A stretch of 64,000 nt of DNA from an uncultured Psychrobacter sp. (lineage in GTDB: Bacteria > Pseudomonadota > Gammaproteobacteria > Pseudomonadales > Moraxellaceae). Position numbers and translations under genes: made by a program. The notes beneath the pieces were generated by a model that was not told where the DNA came from, ran no database searches, and worked only from the letters and a program-made list of their open reading frames with translations. Location of the stretch: contig CANMUI010000001.1 in the NCBI GenBank assembly GCA_947501045.1, positions 62,001 to 126,000 of the forward strand, read 5' to 3'. Below, piece by piece: positions 17,399 through 26,214 of the stretch (its first letter is position 1; each line of letters opens with the position of its first letter).

Positions 17399-18385
17399 AT
17401 GTCAACTAAGCCTACTGCTTCACCTGATAGCCCCTCTCCAAATCGGCAGCGTCGACAAGCACATAGGTTATTAGTGCGTTTGCAGTGGCTGCTTATTTTG
17501 TTGCTAATTATCGCCTTGGTTTGGCTCTACGTCAGTCAGCAGCGTTTTCAAAACCAAACCAACGATCGTCTGCAAAACAATGAGCAAGTAATCAGCCGTT
17601 TAAATGAGATGGATGATCGCCTATTCGCCATTAACCAGCAAGCATCACCAAAACCTAACACAGCTGCGAGTAATCAGGCGCAAAATCAGCTAGACTTACT
17701 GCGTATTCAGATCCAAGCTGCTGATCGATTGCTTGCTGATAATAACTATAGCGCTTCTATAGATTTACTGCGTAGTTTGCAATGGCAGTTGTCGCAAGAC
17801 AGTAATGAGATTGCGCCGGCGCTAACAACTGTAATTAAACAAAGCCTTGCCAAAGATATCGAACGTTTGCAGGCGCAAAGCTTACAACCCAATGCTTGGC
17901 AGCTACAAAACATAGCCATTCAAAATATTCAAGAGTTTTTGCACAGCTATGAGCACATCAATAGTACCAACAAGCGTAGCAAAGACACCAATACAGCTGC
18001 AATCGCTACTACGGCTGACAACAGCGTAGCATTGATGCGGCGTCAATTAGTAGTTCATGAAGCGATAATGACCTTAAATTTGGCTATTCAAGCTAGTAAT
18101 ATGCGCGAACCGGAGCAGTTAAATGACTACTTGCGCCAAGCACGTGATCGTCTACAGACGCTAATTGTGAATCAAGCAACTACTCAAAAAACACCAGCCA
18201 GTACAGTGCAATCCTCTTTAGAAGATAGGATAAAAGCATCTGAAAGCGAAGCTCGCTTAGTAACGACGGCACCGCCAGCAAATATTCAAGAGGTGATTGG
18301 GTGGCTTGATAAATTGATTGCTAACGCGCCGACATCCACACCCTTGGTCACCACTCAAATTCTAAGGCAGGAGTCTTTATCTTAG
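17399..18385 (+). CDS. hemX: HemX-like membrane-anchored protein
   Basis: 328 residues. A basic, Pro/Ser-rich cytoplasmic N-terminus precedes one transmembrane helix (about residues 27-46, LQWLLILLLIIALVWLYVS), followed by a Gln/Asn-rich, coiled-coil-forming periplasmic region (LLRIQIQAADRLL, SIDLLRSLQWQL). This is the layout of the HemX family, encoded immediately after hemD in many gammaproteobacteria. It was once annotated as a uroporphyrinogen methyltransferase but has no SAM-binding motif here; its exact role in tetrapyrrole synthesis is unproven. 73 bases after hemD, same strand, probably one operon. Confidence 0.78.
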   Translation: MSTKPTASPDSPSPNRQRRQAHRLLVRLQWLLILLLIIALVWLYVSQQRFQNQTNDRLQNNEQVISRLNEMDDRLFAINQQASPKPNTAASNQAQNQLDLLRIQIQAADRLLADNNYSASIDLLRSLQWQLSQDSNEIAPALTTVIKQSLAKDIERLQAQSLQPNAWQLQNIAIQNIQEFLHSYEHINSTNKRSKDTNTAAIATTADNSVALMRRQLVVHEAIMTLNLAIQASNMREPEQLNDYLRQARDRLQTLIVNQATTQKTPASTVQSSLEDRIKASESEARLVTTAPPANIQEVIGWLDKLIANAPTSTPLVTTQILRQESLS

Positions 18386-18476
18386 ATAAAAGTAAATCCT
18401 ACGTAAATATAAAAGCCTTGAACATAAGTCTTTGAGTGCAAAGCCTTTAATATGAATAGTAAAACATAGGTCAGTT

Positions 18477-18992
18477 ATGAATAATAATACAGATAATACA
18501 AACAGTCCCAGACGAAGTCCGATGGACTTTGCCCACGGCAATACTTGTCAAGAGATTCCTAGCGCATTAGCGCAGTATCCTATTATTCACTATCAGCCTA
18601 TTCAGTGGGGCGAGATGGACGCTTTTAACCATCTTAACAATGTCGTTTATTACCGTTATGCTGAGTCAGCGCGAATCGCCTACCTACAGGCGCTGGGTAT
18701 GTTTGATGGCAGTATGGTGACTATGCTGGCTCAGTCGAGCTGTCAGTATTTGCGTCCGGTGATGTATCCTGATACGTTACTATTAGGGGTACGCTGTCAA
18801 CGTTTGGGTAATACTAGTATCGTATTAGAATACAGTTATTATAGCTGCATGCAGCAAGCTATCGTTGCTACTGCTGAAGCTGTGATTGTACGTTTAGATA
18901 GTGCAGGACAACATAAGCTGGCTTGGAGCGCTGATGAACGCGCTCGTTTGTCAGCCTTAGAAAGCAAGTTTGGTCATGAGCCAGAATTATAA
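18477..18992 (+). CDS. Hotdog-fold acyl-CoA thioesterase (4-hydroxybenzoyl-CoA thioesterase type)
   Basis: 171 residues. The single hotdog domain (about residues 38-160) has the 4HBT signature WGEMDAFNHLNNVVYYRYAESAR, with the catalytic Asp in EMDAFNH, and QYLRPVMYPDTL further on. A 35-residue polar N-terminal extension rich in Asn precedes it. Predicted to hydrolyse short- or medium-chain acyl-CoA in the cytoplasm; substrate unknown. The ATG has AGGT upstream. Last gene before a bidirectional terminator. Confidence 0.85.
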   Translation: MNNNTDNTNSPRRSPMDFAHGNTCQEIPSALAQYPIIHYQPIQWGEMDAFNHLNNVVYYRYAESARIAYLQALGMFDGSMVTMLAQSSCQYLRPVMYPDTLLLGVRCQRLGNTSIVLEYSYYSCMQQAIVATAEAVIVRLDSAGQHKLAWSADERARLSALESKFGHEPEL

Positions 18993-19046
18993 TAGCGCTG
19001 TTGATGTTCTGAACAATAAGGTGCTACTTAATAAAGCCAGTTAATA

Positions 19047-19083
19047 AAAAAGGTACGTTACCATAAGTAGCGTACCTTTTTGA
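19047..19083. terminator. Bidirectional Rho-independent terminator
   Basis: AAAGGTACGTTAC pairs with GTAGCGTACCTTT (one wobble), 5-nt loop, T-run on the plus strand and, from the A-run before the stem, on the minus strand. Separates the thioesterase from the convergent ribBA. Confidence 0.85.
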
Positions 19084-19148
19084 CATCAGAGTATTTTTGG
19101 TAGCACTAAGAAGTTTTCAATCCCAAAACTATCTAATTTTAAAGACCA

Positions 19149-20261
19149 TCAAACCTTTTTAGGAGCGTGTATAAAATCAACTACGTTTAAATCAAATCCT
19201 GATAATGCATAGAACTTCATCGGTGAAGACAATAAACGCATATCACGCACCCCTAAATGACGCAGAATCTGCGCGCCGACTCCAATGCTACGATAAGGCT
19301 GCTGAGTAAGGGTTGAGAGCGACTGATTGTTTGAAGCTTTATCTAAAGCATCGCCCAAATCAATGGGTTGATGATTACCAATCCATACCAAGACGCCGCG
19401 CTCCGAAGCATTAATCTCCTCTAATGCAGACTGGACACTCCAACCACTGCGCCCTGTCGTGTCTTTTTTTGCGGCAAATAAATCACGTAGCGGATGAAAA
19501 CCATGGACACGTACGGTACTGACGCCTTCATTCACGTCGCCTTTGACTAAAGCCAGATGCGTCTCATCAGCACCGAATTCACGGAAACGGTGCAAAGTAA
19601 AAGTGCCATATTCAGTCTCAAAAGGATAGCTGTCGACCTCTTCTATCGTTTGCTCATTAGCGATACGATAGTTAATAAGATCAGCGATCGTTCCGATTTT
19701 GATACCGTGCTCTTGAGCGAATATCTCAAGATCGTCACGGCGTGCCATCGTACCATCGGCATTGATAATCTCAACGATCACCGCAGCTGGCTCAAGACCT
19801 GCAAGGCGCGCTAGATCACAGCCCGCTTCAGTGTGACCGGCGCGATGTAGGACGCCGCCATTTTGCGCCATGATTGGAAAAATATGACCCGGTTGTACAA
19901 TATCCTCAGGCTTGGCAGTGGACGAAACTGCAGCTTGTATGGTGCGCGCACGATCTGCGGCTGATATGCCAGTGGTAACGCCTTCTGCCGCTTCAATAGA
20001 TACGGTAAAGTTGGTGCTGAATTTTGCTTCGTTGCGATCAGACATCAGTGGTAGTGCCAGCTGCTGACAGCGTGCTTGCGATAAAGTTAAGCAAACCAAG
20101 CCGCGGGCATGAGTAATCATAAAGTTGATATCTTCAGGACGTACATGCGTGGCTGCCATGATAATGTCGCCTTCGTTTTCGCGATCTTCATCATCCATTA
20201 AGATAACCATCTTGCCAGCACGAATGTCTTCGATAATCTCAGGAATAGTGTTTAAATTCAT
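19149..20261 (-). CDS. ribBA: 3,4-dihydroxy-2-butanone-4-phosphate synthase with degenerate GTP cyclohydrolase II domain
   Basis: 370 residues. Residues 1-205 are a complete RibB: the acidic loop DDEDRENEGD near 23, ITHARGLVCL, STNFTVSIEA.EGVTTGISA and HRAGHTEAGCDLA. It makes dihydroxybutanone phosphate from ribulose 5-phosphate for riboflavin synthesis. Residues 206-370 follow the GTP cyclohydrolase II fold (ETEYGTFTLHRF, VRVHGFHPLRDLF, ILRHLGVRDMRLLS), but the three zinc cysteines (usual pattern C-x10-C-x-C) are absent, so that activity is almost certainly lost. This is the RibBX-like hybrid known from some proteobacteria; a separate RibA is expected elsewhere. No FMN riboswitch pattern is visible upstream. 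Confidence 0.9.
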   Translation of the reverse strand: MNLNTIPEIIEDIRAGKMVILMDDEDRENEGDIIMAATHVRPEDINFMITHARGLVCLTLSQARCQQLALPLMSDRNEAKFSTNFTVSIEAAEGVTTGISAADRARTIQAAVSSTAKPEDIVQPGHIFPIMAQNGGVLHRAGHTEAGCDLARLAGLEPAAVIVEIINADGTMARRDDLEIFAQEHGIKIGTIADLINYRIANEQTIEEVDSYPFETEYGTFTLHRFREFGADETHLALVKGDVNEGVSTVRVHGFHPLRDLFAAKKDTTGRSGWSVQSALEEINASERGVLVWIGNHQPIDLGDALDKASNNQSLSTLTQQPYRSIGVGAQILRHLGVRDMRLLSSPMKFYALSGFDLNVVDFIHAPKKV

Positions 20262-20465
20262 AAAAAAGTCTCAAGGTTTATTATCTATTAGTTGGTTAGA
20301 TTTATTAGTCAGTTAAAAGTAAGGTATAAAAGGTGATTTGTCTATTGTATCAGCCCCTATAGTTTTACCATGGGTGTATTTTAAAATTTTTTGTCGCAAT
20401 AAGCCGTTGTATGGTTATAACTTGGCGTTTGATGGCTTAAAACCTAACGATATAGTCGTAGCTTG

Positions 20466-21755
20466 TTAATCATTGCTTGCTGCTTGCGATTTTAGCCAGT
20501 CCATAAACTGTTTACTGTGCTGCTCACGCTGATTGTCTGCATACTCATAAAAACGTGTCCCTGTTAAATTATCAGGTAAATAGGGTTGCGCGTAGTAGTG
20601 ATTGGGATAATTATGCGGATAAGTATAACCTTTGCCATACCCTTGCTCGCGCATCAGCTTGGTCACGCCATTTCTTAGATGTAGCGGTACTGGCGAGGCA
20701 TCCTTTTCGGCCAGCGCCATCGCCGCATTGATGGCTTTATAAGTGCTATTGCTTTTGGCACTGGTCGCCAGATAAACCACTACTTGACCTAAAATAATCC
20801 GTGCCTCGGGCATACCAATGGACTGCACACTACGCAGGGCAGCATCCGCAAGCAATAAAGCGTTAGGATTAGCATTACCGATATCTTCGCTGGCTAAAAT
20901 TACCAAGCGCCGCGCGATAAAGTCAGCAGGTTCACCGCCAACTAACATGCGCGCCATCCAGTACAAAGCAGCATCAGGATCGGAGCCGCGCACGGATTTG
21001 ATCAGCGCTGAGACGATGTCATAATGCTGTTCACCATCTTTATCGTAGCGTACCAGCGCTGTTTGAGCGACCCGGCCTACCAATTCATCATCAATGATAA
21101 TAGGTGACTGCTTGGGGTCTGCCGTCTGTACCGCCAGCTCCAATAAATTAAGCGCTTTACGAGCATCACCATGCGCTAGCTGATTGATAAAATCTTGCGC
21201 TTGCAACTCAATAGATAATGATTGAAATATAGGGTCTTCATCGATAGCACGCGCCAGAACGCTCTCGATTTGCTCGGTACTGAGTGGCTCCAATCGATAA
21301 ACTTGGCAGCGCGATAATAGAGCGTTGTTGACACTAAAAGAGGGATTTTCAGTTGTTGCCCCGATCAAGGTAATATCACCTGATTCTACTGCGCCAAGCA
21401 AAGCGTCTTGCTGCGCTTTATTAAAACGGTGGATCTCATCAATGAAGACTACAGGCGCGTCAAAGCTTAAACCATCTTTACTGTCCAATACTTCTCGCAA
21501 CTGCTTAACGCCAGTATTGAGCGCTGATAGAGCGTGAAAAGGCCGGCGGGCGGCATCAGCCAGTAGCATAGCAATAGTAGTTTTACCAATACCGGCCTCA
21601 CCGTGTAGTATAATTGATGGTAGATGCCCTTGCTCAACTAAGCGGCGTAGCGGCGCGCCATCAGCCAATAAATGCTCTTGACCAATAATAGCGTCAAGAG
21701 AGCTGGGACGCATACGCTGAGCAAGCGGAGTCTTGGCATGAAAAGTAGGGGACAT
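20466..21755 (-). CDS. rarA: Replication-associated recombination protein A (AAA+ ATPase)
   Basis: 429 residues, the family's usual length. Acts at stalled replication forks as a clamp-loader-like ATPase. Seen: MRPSSLDAIIGQEHLL, Walker A GEAGIGKTT (residues 52-60), Walker B VVFIDEIHRFN (D106-E107), sensor 1 LIGATTENPSF, the arginine-finger segment LLSRCQVY, and the C-terminal tetramerisation region ASEDIGNA and YKAINAA, then YPHNYPNHY. Divergent from the HExxH gene at 21795, with only 39 bases between the starts. Confidence 0.95.
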   Translation of the reverse strand: MSPTFHAKTPLAQRMRPSSLDAIIGQEHLLADGAPLRRLVEQGHLPSIILHGEAGIGKTTIAMLLADAARRPFHALSALNTGVKQLREVLDSKDGLSFDAPVVFIDEIHRFNKAQQDALLGAVESGDITLIGATTENPSFSVNNALLSRCQVYRLEPLSTEQIESVLARAIDEDPIFQSLSIELQAQDFINQLAHGDARKALNLLELAVQTADPKQSPIIIDDELVGRVAQTALVRYDKDGEQHYDIVSALIKSVRGSDPDAALYWMARMLVGGEPADFIARRLVILASEDIGNANPNALLLADAALRSVQSIGMPEARIILGQVVVYLATSAKSNSTYKAINAAMALAEKDASPVPLHLRNGVTKLMREQGYGKGYTYPHNYPNHYYAQPYLPDNLTGTRFYEYADNQREQHSKQFMDWLKSQAASND

Positions 21756-21794
21756 AACATTCTCAACTTACAATAAAAATAACGGAGATACTAA

Positions 21795-22358
21795 TTGACC
21801 AAAATATGGCAGGCAACAAAGCATTTATTGAGCCAAAAGCGGCGTTTATCAAGCCGGTTTGAACAACAATCACGCCCACTTACCAAAGGTGAAAAAGCGC
21901 TGGCACGTTCAGTATTTGGCCATAGCCTTGATGTTGATAAGGTACAGCTGAAAACCGCTTGGTGGGTGCTCAAAAATTATGCGGTAAGTCCTAATGGTTA
22001 TATTTACTTTCACCCTGAAAACTGGATTACGGACTTTAGCGCGGCATCAATTGGTAAGCAGAGTTGGCTGATCCATGAGCTTACTCATGTGTGGCAATTA
22101 CAACAAGGTTTAAAAGTGGTACGCGGCGCTATTATCAACCGCCGTTATCGTTATCATTTAAAACAGGGCAAGTCGTTTTTTAGCTATGGAATAGAGCAGC
22201 AAGCGCAAATGGTGCAAGACTATTTTATACGTCGTCAACGCGGACAAGACTGTCAGGCATGGGCAGATTGCATTCCTTTTTTAGATACCAATTTAGGCAT
22301 AATAGCCGCAGACAACAACAAGAACACTGTCAGTAGCGATAGCTCACTCAACATTTAA
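21795..22358 (+). CDS. Small HExxH-motif protein of unknown function
   Basis: 187 residues. The only clear motif is HELTHVWQLQ (H94, E95, H98), the zinc-metallopeptidase HExxH signature. The segment NGYIYFHPENWITDFSAASIGKQSWLIHE precedes it, as in DUF4157-like and Vgr-related putative peptidases. No signal peptide. No third zinc ligand can be assigned with certainty. Starts at TTG 21795, supported by GGAG 7 bases upstream and by there being no better ATG. Proteins of this kind are often annotated 'vgr-related' from Rhs/VgrG neighbourhoods, but no type VI secretion gene is near. Whether it is an active peptidase is unknown. Confidence 0.7.
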   Translation: MTKIWQATKHLLSQKRRLSSRFEQQSRPLTKGEKALARSVFGHSLDVDKVQLKTAWWVLKNYAVSPNGYIYFHPENWITDFSAASIGKQSWLIHELTHVWQLQQGLKVVRGAIINRRYRYHLKQGKSFFSYGIEQQAQMVQDYFIRRQRGQDCQAWADCIPFLDTNLGIIAADNNKNTVSSDSSLNI

Positions 22359-22571
22359 CTTTCAACTAACGCCTAATAAACGCTATTATAAAGTAGTTTC
22401 CAACAACTATGACTATTAGTCATTTAACTTGTATCATTTAACAATAATAAATTTCGGCCTCAACCAAGGATCTGTGTTGTGATATTTACTTTTTTGACTG
22501 CAAAATTGGACAGTAATAAGCAAAAAAAAGTTATACATAAAAGAAGGGACTGCTATGGAGATAACAAGCTT

Positions 22572-23456
22572 ATGAATAGCAGGCAGCCCGTATCGATGCT
22601 CCCAATATCTATGCTAATAGTAGCATCGTTTTTAGGAACATTATCATTGACAGGATGTCAGCCCACAGCAAAGCCTGCAGATGACGACCAAGTAAGCTCG
22701 CAATCAGAGGCTGACTCTAAGCCTGGCGTGCAAAGTGATTCCGCGGCTGCGCGTATAGAAGAATTTGAACCTTTATACGTTAAAGAGATGCAAGAATTGC
22801 AGCAGCGTTTGCAAGCTGAATACGAAGCCCTACAAGCAGCCGATGCGCCTGATAGTAGCAGCATACTACCTAATAGCGTGTCAAAGCCTACGCCTAATGA
22901 TACTGATAAGAATACTGACACAGACAGTACAACGACAGCAGCGACTTCTGAAAATACAGCTTCGAATGCGGACACTAGCGCGGTGTCTACTGACAAGGCT
23001 GGAGCTGAGATAAACACTAGTACTCAGGTTGGCGAGCGTGATTTAGAAGTATTAAAGCTTATTCGAATTGGTCCTCGTAAACCCAGCCTTTTGACTGAAA
23101 ATCAGCTTATAGAGCGTTATCAACAAGCTATGCAAGCACTTTATGAGCCAGCTTCGATACCTCTTAGTGCACAGGATATTGATACTTTGCTTAATATCAT
23201 GACCTTGTTGCCAGAGCTATTTGAGCATGCAGAGATTGCTGAGCGCGTAAGTATAAAAAGTCCGGCGCTTGCCCGTCTGATTACTCAGCACCAAGTATGG
23301 CAACAAATAGAAGTACAACAAGCGCTCGATATGGAGCAGATGAAAATAAATCAGCAGCAAGAGTTTGAGGCGCTGATGAAAAAATTTAACGATACTATTG
23401 AGAGCTATGATGAACAAATTGCCAAATACGAACAAACTCTAGAAGAGTTTCAGTAA
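22572..23456 (+). CDS. Predicted lipoprotein with coiled-coil C-terminus
   Basis: 294 residues from ATG 22572. The N-terminus has a lipoprotein signal peptide: hydrophobic MLPISMLIVASFLGTLSLTGC, lipobox LTGC (Cys about residue 29). A low-complexity linker rich in Asp, Thr, Ser and Ala follows (about residues 30-150), then a folded helical part (VLKLIRIGPRKPSLLTENQL onward) ending in a Glu/Gln-rich coiled coil. An in-frame GTG at 22479 would bury the signal peptide behind 31 residues, so the later ATG is preferred. No family recognised; probably membrane-attached in the periplasm. Terminator follows. Confidence 0.7.
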   Translation: MNSRQPVSMLPISMLIVASFLGTLSLTGCQPTAKPADDDQVSSQSEADSKPGVQSDSAAARIEEFEPLYVKEMQELQQRLQAEYEALQAADAPDSSSILPNSVSKPTPNDTDKNTDTDSTTTAATSENTASNADTSAVSTDKAGAEINTSTQVGERDLEVLKLIRIGPRKPSLLTENQLIERYQQAMQALYEPASIPLSAQDIDTLLNIMTLLPELFEHAEIAERVSIKSPALARLITQHQVWQQIEVQQALDMEQMKINQQQEFEALMKKFNDTIESYDEQIAKYEQTLEEFQ

Positions 23457-23485
23457 ATATAAAATACCTAGCAATGTAAACGTAT

Positions 23486-23513
23486 AAAAAATCCCGCTCG
23501 TAGCGGGATTTTT
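23486..23513. terminator. Bidirectional Rho-independent terminator
   Basis: AAAAATCCCGCT (23486-23497) pairs perfectly with AGCGGGATTTTT (23502-23513) around a 4-nt loop; T-runs on both strands. Serves the lipoprotein gene and gltA, which converge on it. Confidence 0.92.
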
Positions 23514-23544
23514 ATGTAAGAATCAATTATGCTGGTTTATAAGA

Positions 23545-24840
23545 CTATTTACGATTTTCAACTTTTACAAAATCGCGCTTGGTCTCGCCAGTATATAGCT
23601 GACGTGGACGACCGATTTTGAATGGTGCGCTGTGCATCTCAAGCCAATGGCTGATCCAACCTGAGGTACGAGCCAATGAGAAAATCACAGTAAACATCGA
23701 TGTTGGAATACCAATAGCTTTTAGAATGATACCCGAGTAAAAGTCAACGTTTGGATAAAGATTACGCTCAATAAAGAATGGATCTTCTAGCGCTATTCTT
23801 TCAAGCTCCATAGCCAATTGTAGTTTAGGATCATCAATACCAAGAGCACTTAGTACCTCATCTGACGTCTCTTTTAACACCTGGGCACGCGGGTCAAAGT
23901 TTTTGTAGACCCGGTGACCAAAGCCCATCAATTTAACTTCACGGCTCTTCACTTTTTCCATAAATGCCGGAACATTCTCGACAGTACCAATCTCATCTAA
24001 CATCTCAAGAACGGCCTCATTGGCACCGCCATGTGAGGGGCCCCAAAGCGCTGCGATACCAGCTGCGATACAAGCGTAAGGATTGGCACCAGTAGAACCT
24101 GCCAAACGTACTGTAGAGGTCGAAGCATTTTGCTCATGATCAGCGTGTAGAGTGAAAATCTTGTCCATTGCTTTAGCGATAATAGGATTGACTTTATAAT
24201 CGACGTCGCCAGGGGTTGCAAACATCATATATAAGAAATTCTCTGCATAACTAAAGTCATTACGCGGATACATAAATGGCTCGCCTTGAGAGTATTTATA
24301 ACTCATGGCAGCAAGTGTTGGCATTTTGGCAACTAAACGTATGGCCGTAGCTTCACGATCATCTTCATTGCTGATGTCTAGATCTTCGTGATAAAACGCG
24401 GATAAAGCACCCACGACACCGACCATAATAGCCATTGGATGCGCGTCACGGCGAAAGCCTTCGAAGAACTTACGTAGTTGGTCATGAACCCCTGAGTGCT
24501 TACGAATCTTCGCGTAGAAGTCTTCTTTTTGCTCACTGTTAGGCAGATCGCCATGAATAAGCGCGTAAGCGACTTCTAAATATTCAGCTTCATTAGCCAA
24601 TTGGTCAATAGGATAGCCGCGATATAGTAGCTCACCTTCGCCGCCATTAATAAAAGTAATTTTTGACTCAACCGGAGCCGTTATTTTAAACCCTGGGTCG
24701 TACGACCAAAAGCCTGAATCTTGTAGGTTAGCAACATCGATAACGGGACGACCTAAAGTACCTTTTATAATAGGCAGTTGGTATTCCTTACCATCTACAG
24801 CTAATGTAGCTTCGTTATCAGACTTAATGTTGTCAGCCAT
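23545..24840 (-). CDS. gltA: Citrate synthase (type II)
   Basis: 431 residues, the length of Gram-negative hexameric citrate synthases. Condenses acetyl-CoA with oxaloacetate, the entry step of the TCA cycle. Catalytic residues are visible in LHADHEQNASTSTVR, GPSHGGANEAVLEML, GFGHRVYKNFDPRA and NVDFYSGIIL. The start is the ATG at 24840 with GGAG in the sequence ATGGAGAAAAATT just upstream; the frame is open a further 67 codons but that stretch is not family-like. Divergent from the sdh operon across a long regulatory region, as in Pseudomonas. Confidence 0.97.
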   Translation of the reverse strand: MADNIKSDNEATLAVDGKEYQLPIIKGTLGRPVIDVANLQDSGFWSYDPGFKITAPVESKITFINGGEGELLYRGYPIDQLANEAEYLEVAYALIHGDLPNSEQKEDFYAKIRKHSGVHDQLRKFFEGFRRDAHPMAIMVGVVGALSAFYHEDLDISNEDDREATAIRLVAKMPTLAAMSYKYSQGEPFMYPRNDFSYAENFLYMMFATPGDVDYKVNPIIAKAMDKIFTLHADHEQNASTSTVRLAGSTGANPYACIAAGIAALWGPSHGGANEAVLEMLDEIGTVENVPAFMEKVKSREVKLMGFGHRVYKNFDPRAQVLKETSDEVLSALGIDDPKLQLAMELERIALEDPFFIERNLYPNVDFYSGIILKAIGIPTSMFTVIFSLARTSGWISHWLEMHSAPFKIGRPRQLYTGETKRDFVKVENRK

Positions 24841-25007
24841 AATTTTTCTCCATCGATTTTGGTTTATTAGAATAAAAGTACTGTCGACGCACATCCTTGC
24901 TTGTATCATGCGCCTTTTTTTTGCATATGCTGTTTGCGTCATTAATAATTGAACAGGCAAATACAGAGTCGATTGCATCAGTATTTCGGCTATGTTACCA
25001 GTAATTC

Positions 25008-25037
25008 TATATAATTTGAAAAGACTTTTAGTAGCAA
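25008..25037 (-). promoter_or_regulatory. Candidate gltA promoter
   Basis: On the minus strand TTGCTA (25037-25032) and TATATA (25013-25008) are separated by 18 bp. It would give a leader of roughly 160 nt before the gltA ATG. Inference from sequence. Confidence 0.35.
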
Positions 25038-25058
25038 TCACCCTATGTCACACGGTTT

Positions 25059-25076
25059 CAGGGTACTTATACCCTG
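25059..25076. promoter_or_regulatory. Palindromic candidate operator upstream of gltA promoter
   Basis: CAGGGTA-CTTA-TACCCTG is a perfect 7-bp inverted repeat. It is centred about 66 bases upstream of the predicted gltA transcription start, where activators commonly bind. CCCTAT half-site-like sequences flank it (25040s and 25100s). Regulator unknown. Confidence 0.4.
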
Positions 25077-25453
25077 TAATTTTTGTATCAAAATATGTCT
25101 AACCCTATATTTATATCTACAAAAGAGCTTTAAAAAAACAATGACATCTATTAATAATTGAATAAGAGAAGTTAATTATTCAAAAAATTGTTTAGCCTAA
25201 ATTTATAATTTTAACTGGCAACGACTGCTAGAGAATGCATATCAAGCAGATAAGATGCAAATTGTAAATAAACGACAAGGCGTAATACTTAAGTAGTAAT
25301 ATTACGGAGCCTTACTATTCTTGATATCAAAAGTCATACCTAATATTTGCGTGATAAGTTTGTAATTAGTGGGCAGTCATTTTATAATTAGCACAATTTA
25401 ACTGACATAAGCTTTGCTGAGGTCAGTCGGTGTTATCCGCTATCAAAGAGTTA

Positions 25454-25481
25454 TTGATAAAGCACGCCGCTGACTTATATT
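25454..25481 (+). promoter_or_regulatory. Candidate sdhCDAB promoter
   Basis: TTGATA (25454-25459), 16-bp spacer, TATATT (25476-25481). This would give a long leader of about 350 nt before sdhC. Inference from sequence only. Confidence 0.3.
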
Positions 25482-25836
25482 TTGCTATGGTTAAAAGTCT
25501 GTTTGTAGATTAACAAAGATGTGTTTATAAAGATGACCATGCTTAACCATATTTTTAATGGGATCTAGCATTGTCTTCTTATTTTTGAGACACAAGTGAG
25601 TCATATAGGTTGATGACTACATTATAACAGCCTATATCATAATGTTTTCCATAGTACTGCTGTGTATAGAATTGATAGCTGAAGAAGTAACCGGCAGACA
25701 CAATCAGCAAGGTCAGCTAGCTCCTCCTTATTACTTTATTCGTCTCGTGTGTTGCTCAATACTGGTACTTGCTTAAGTTGGCTTTATTAAGTATTGATAG
25801 CAGATACAGGAGTATAACCGCAAAAGGATGCCCGCT

Positions 25837-26214
25837 GTGAAAAGCAACCGACCTATTAATTTACCTCTAAGTCAAGTAATTAGCGTTAATCGTTCACCGA
25901 TCGCAATTGCTTCAATCTTACATCGTATATCTGGCATTATTTTATTTTTGTTAATCCCTGTCATGTTATGGCTATTACAAACCTCTCTAGCTTCACCTGA
26001 GAGCTTTGAGACGGTATTTGACAATATTTTTATTCGTTTTCTAACATGGATATTTGTTGCCGCAATCGCTTATCATTTTGTAATGGGCATTAAACATTTA
26101 TTTGCAGATAACGGCAAGAACGAAGAGCTAAAATCTGCACGTATGGTTTCTAATATATGCTTTGTGATTGCAGCGATTTTAATTGTCATGTCATTTATAT
26201 GGGTGATGTTCTAA
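25837..26214 (+). CDS. sdhC: Succinate dehydrogenase cytochrome b556 subunit
   Basis: 125 residues, three transmembrane helices. Anchors the SDH complex in the inner membrane and helps bind haem b and quinone. SVNRSPIAIASILHRISGIILFL is the family N-terminal signature; AYHFVMGIKHLFAD holds the haem-ligand His region. GTG 25837 is preferred as start because AAGGA lies 8 bases upstream and the protein then begins (V)KSNRPINL like other SdhC; an in-frame ATG at 25828 overlaps the ribosome site. The stop TAA overlaps the sdhD ATG by one base. Confidence 0.92.
   Translation: MKSNRPINLPLSQVISVNRSPIAIASILHRISGIILFLLIPVMLWLLQTSLASPESFETVFDNIFIRFLTWIFVAAIAYHFVMGIKHLFADNGKNEELKSARMVSNICFVIAAILIVMSFIWVMF

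Larger units (their letters stand above)
24841..25836. promoter_or_regulatory. gltA-sdhC divergent regulatory region
   Basis: About 1 kb of AT-rich DNA without a convincing gene. It holds a candidate gltA promoter (25008-25037, minus strand), a perfect palindrome next to it (25059-25076), a second inverted repeat CGTAATA-12 nt-TATTACG (25281-25306) and a candidate sdh promoter (25454-25481). No RNA gene was recognised, but a small regulatory RNA in a region this long cannot be excluded by eye. Confidence 0.6.

Noticed and set aside
20262..20465. FMN riboswitch upstream of ribBA
   Set aside because: The conserved RFN blocks (for example GGGCGGGGTGAAA-like and CCGGCGGT-like segments) are not present on the minus strand.
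21795..22358. Type VI secretion (VgrG) component
   Set aside because: Only the HExxH motif is shared with so-called vgr-related proteins; no VgrG fold features and no secretion genes nearby.
22658..23017. 119-codon antisense frame in the lipoprotein gene
   Set aside because: Arises from the repetitive Thr/Asp/Ser codons of the linker; no independent support.
24841..25041. 67-codon N-terminal extension of gltA
   Set aside because: The extension is unlike citrate synthases, and the ATG at 24840 has its own GGAG site and the normal family length.
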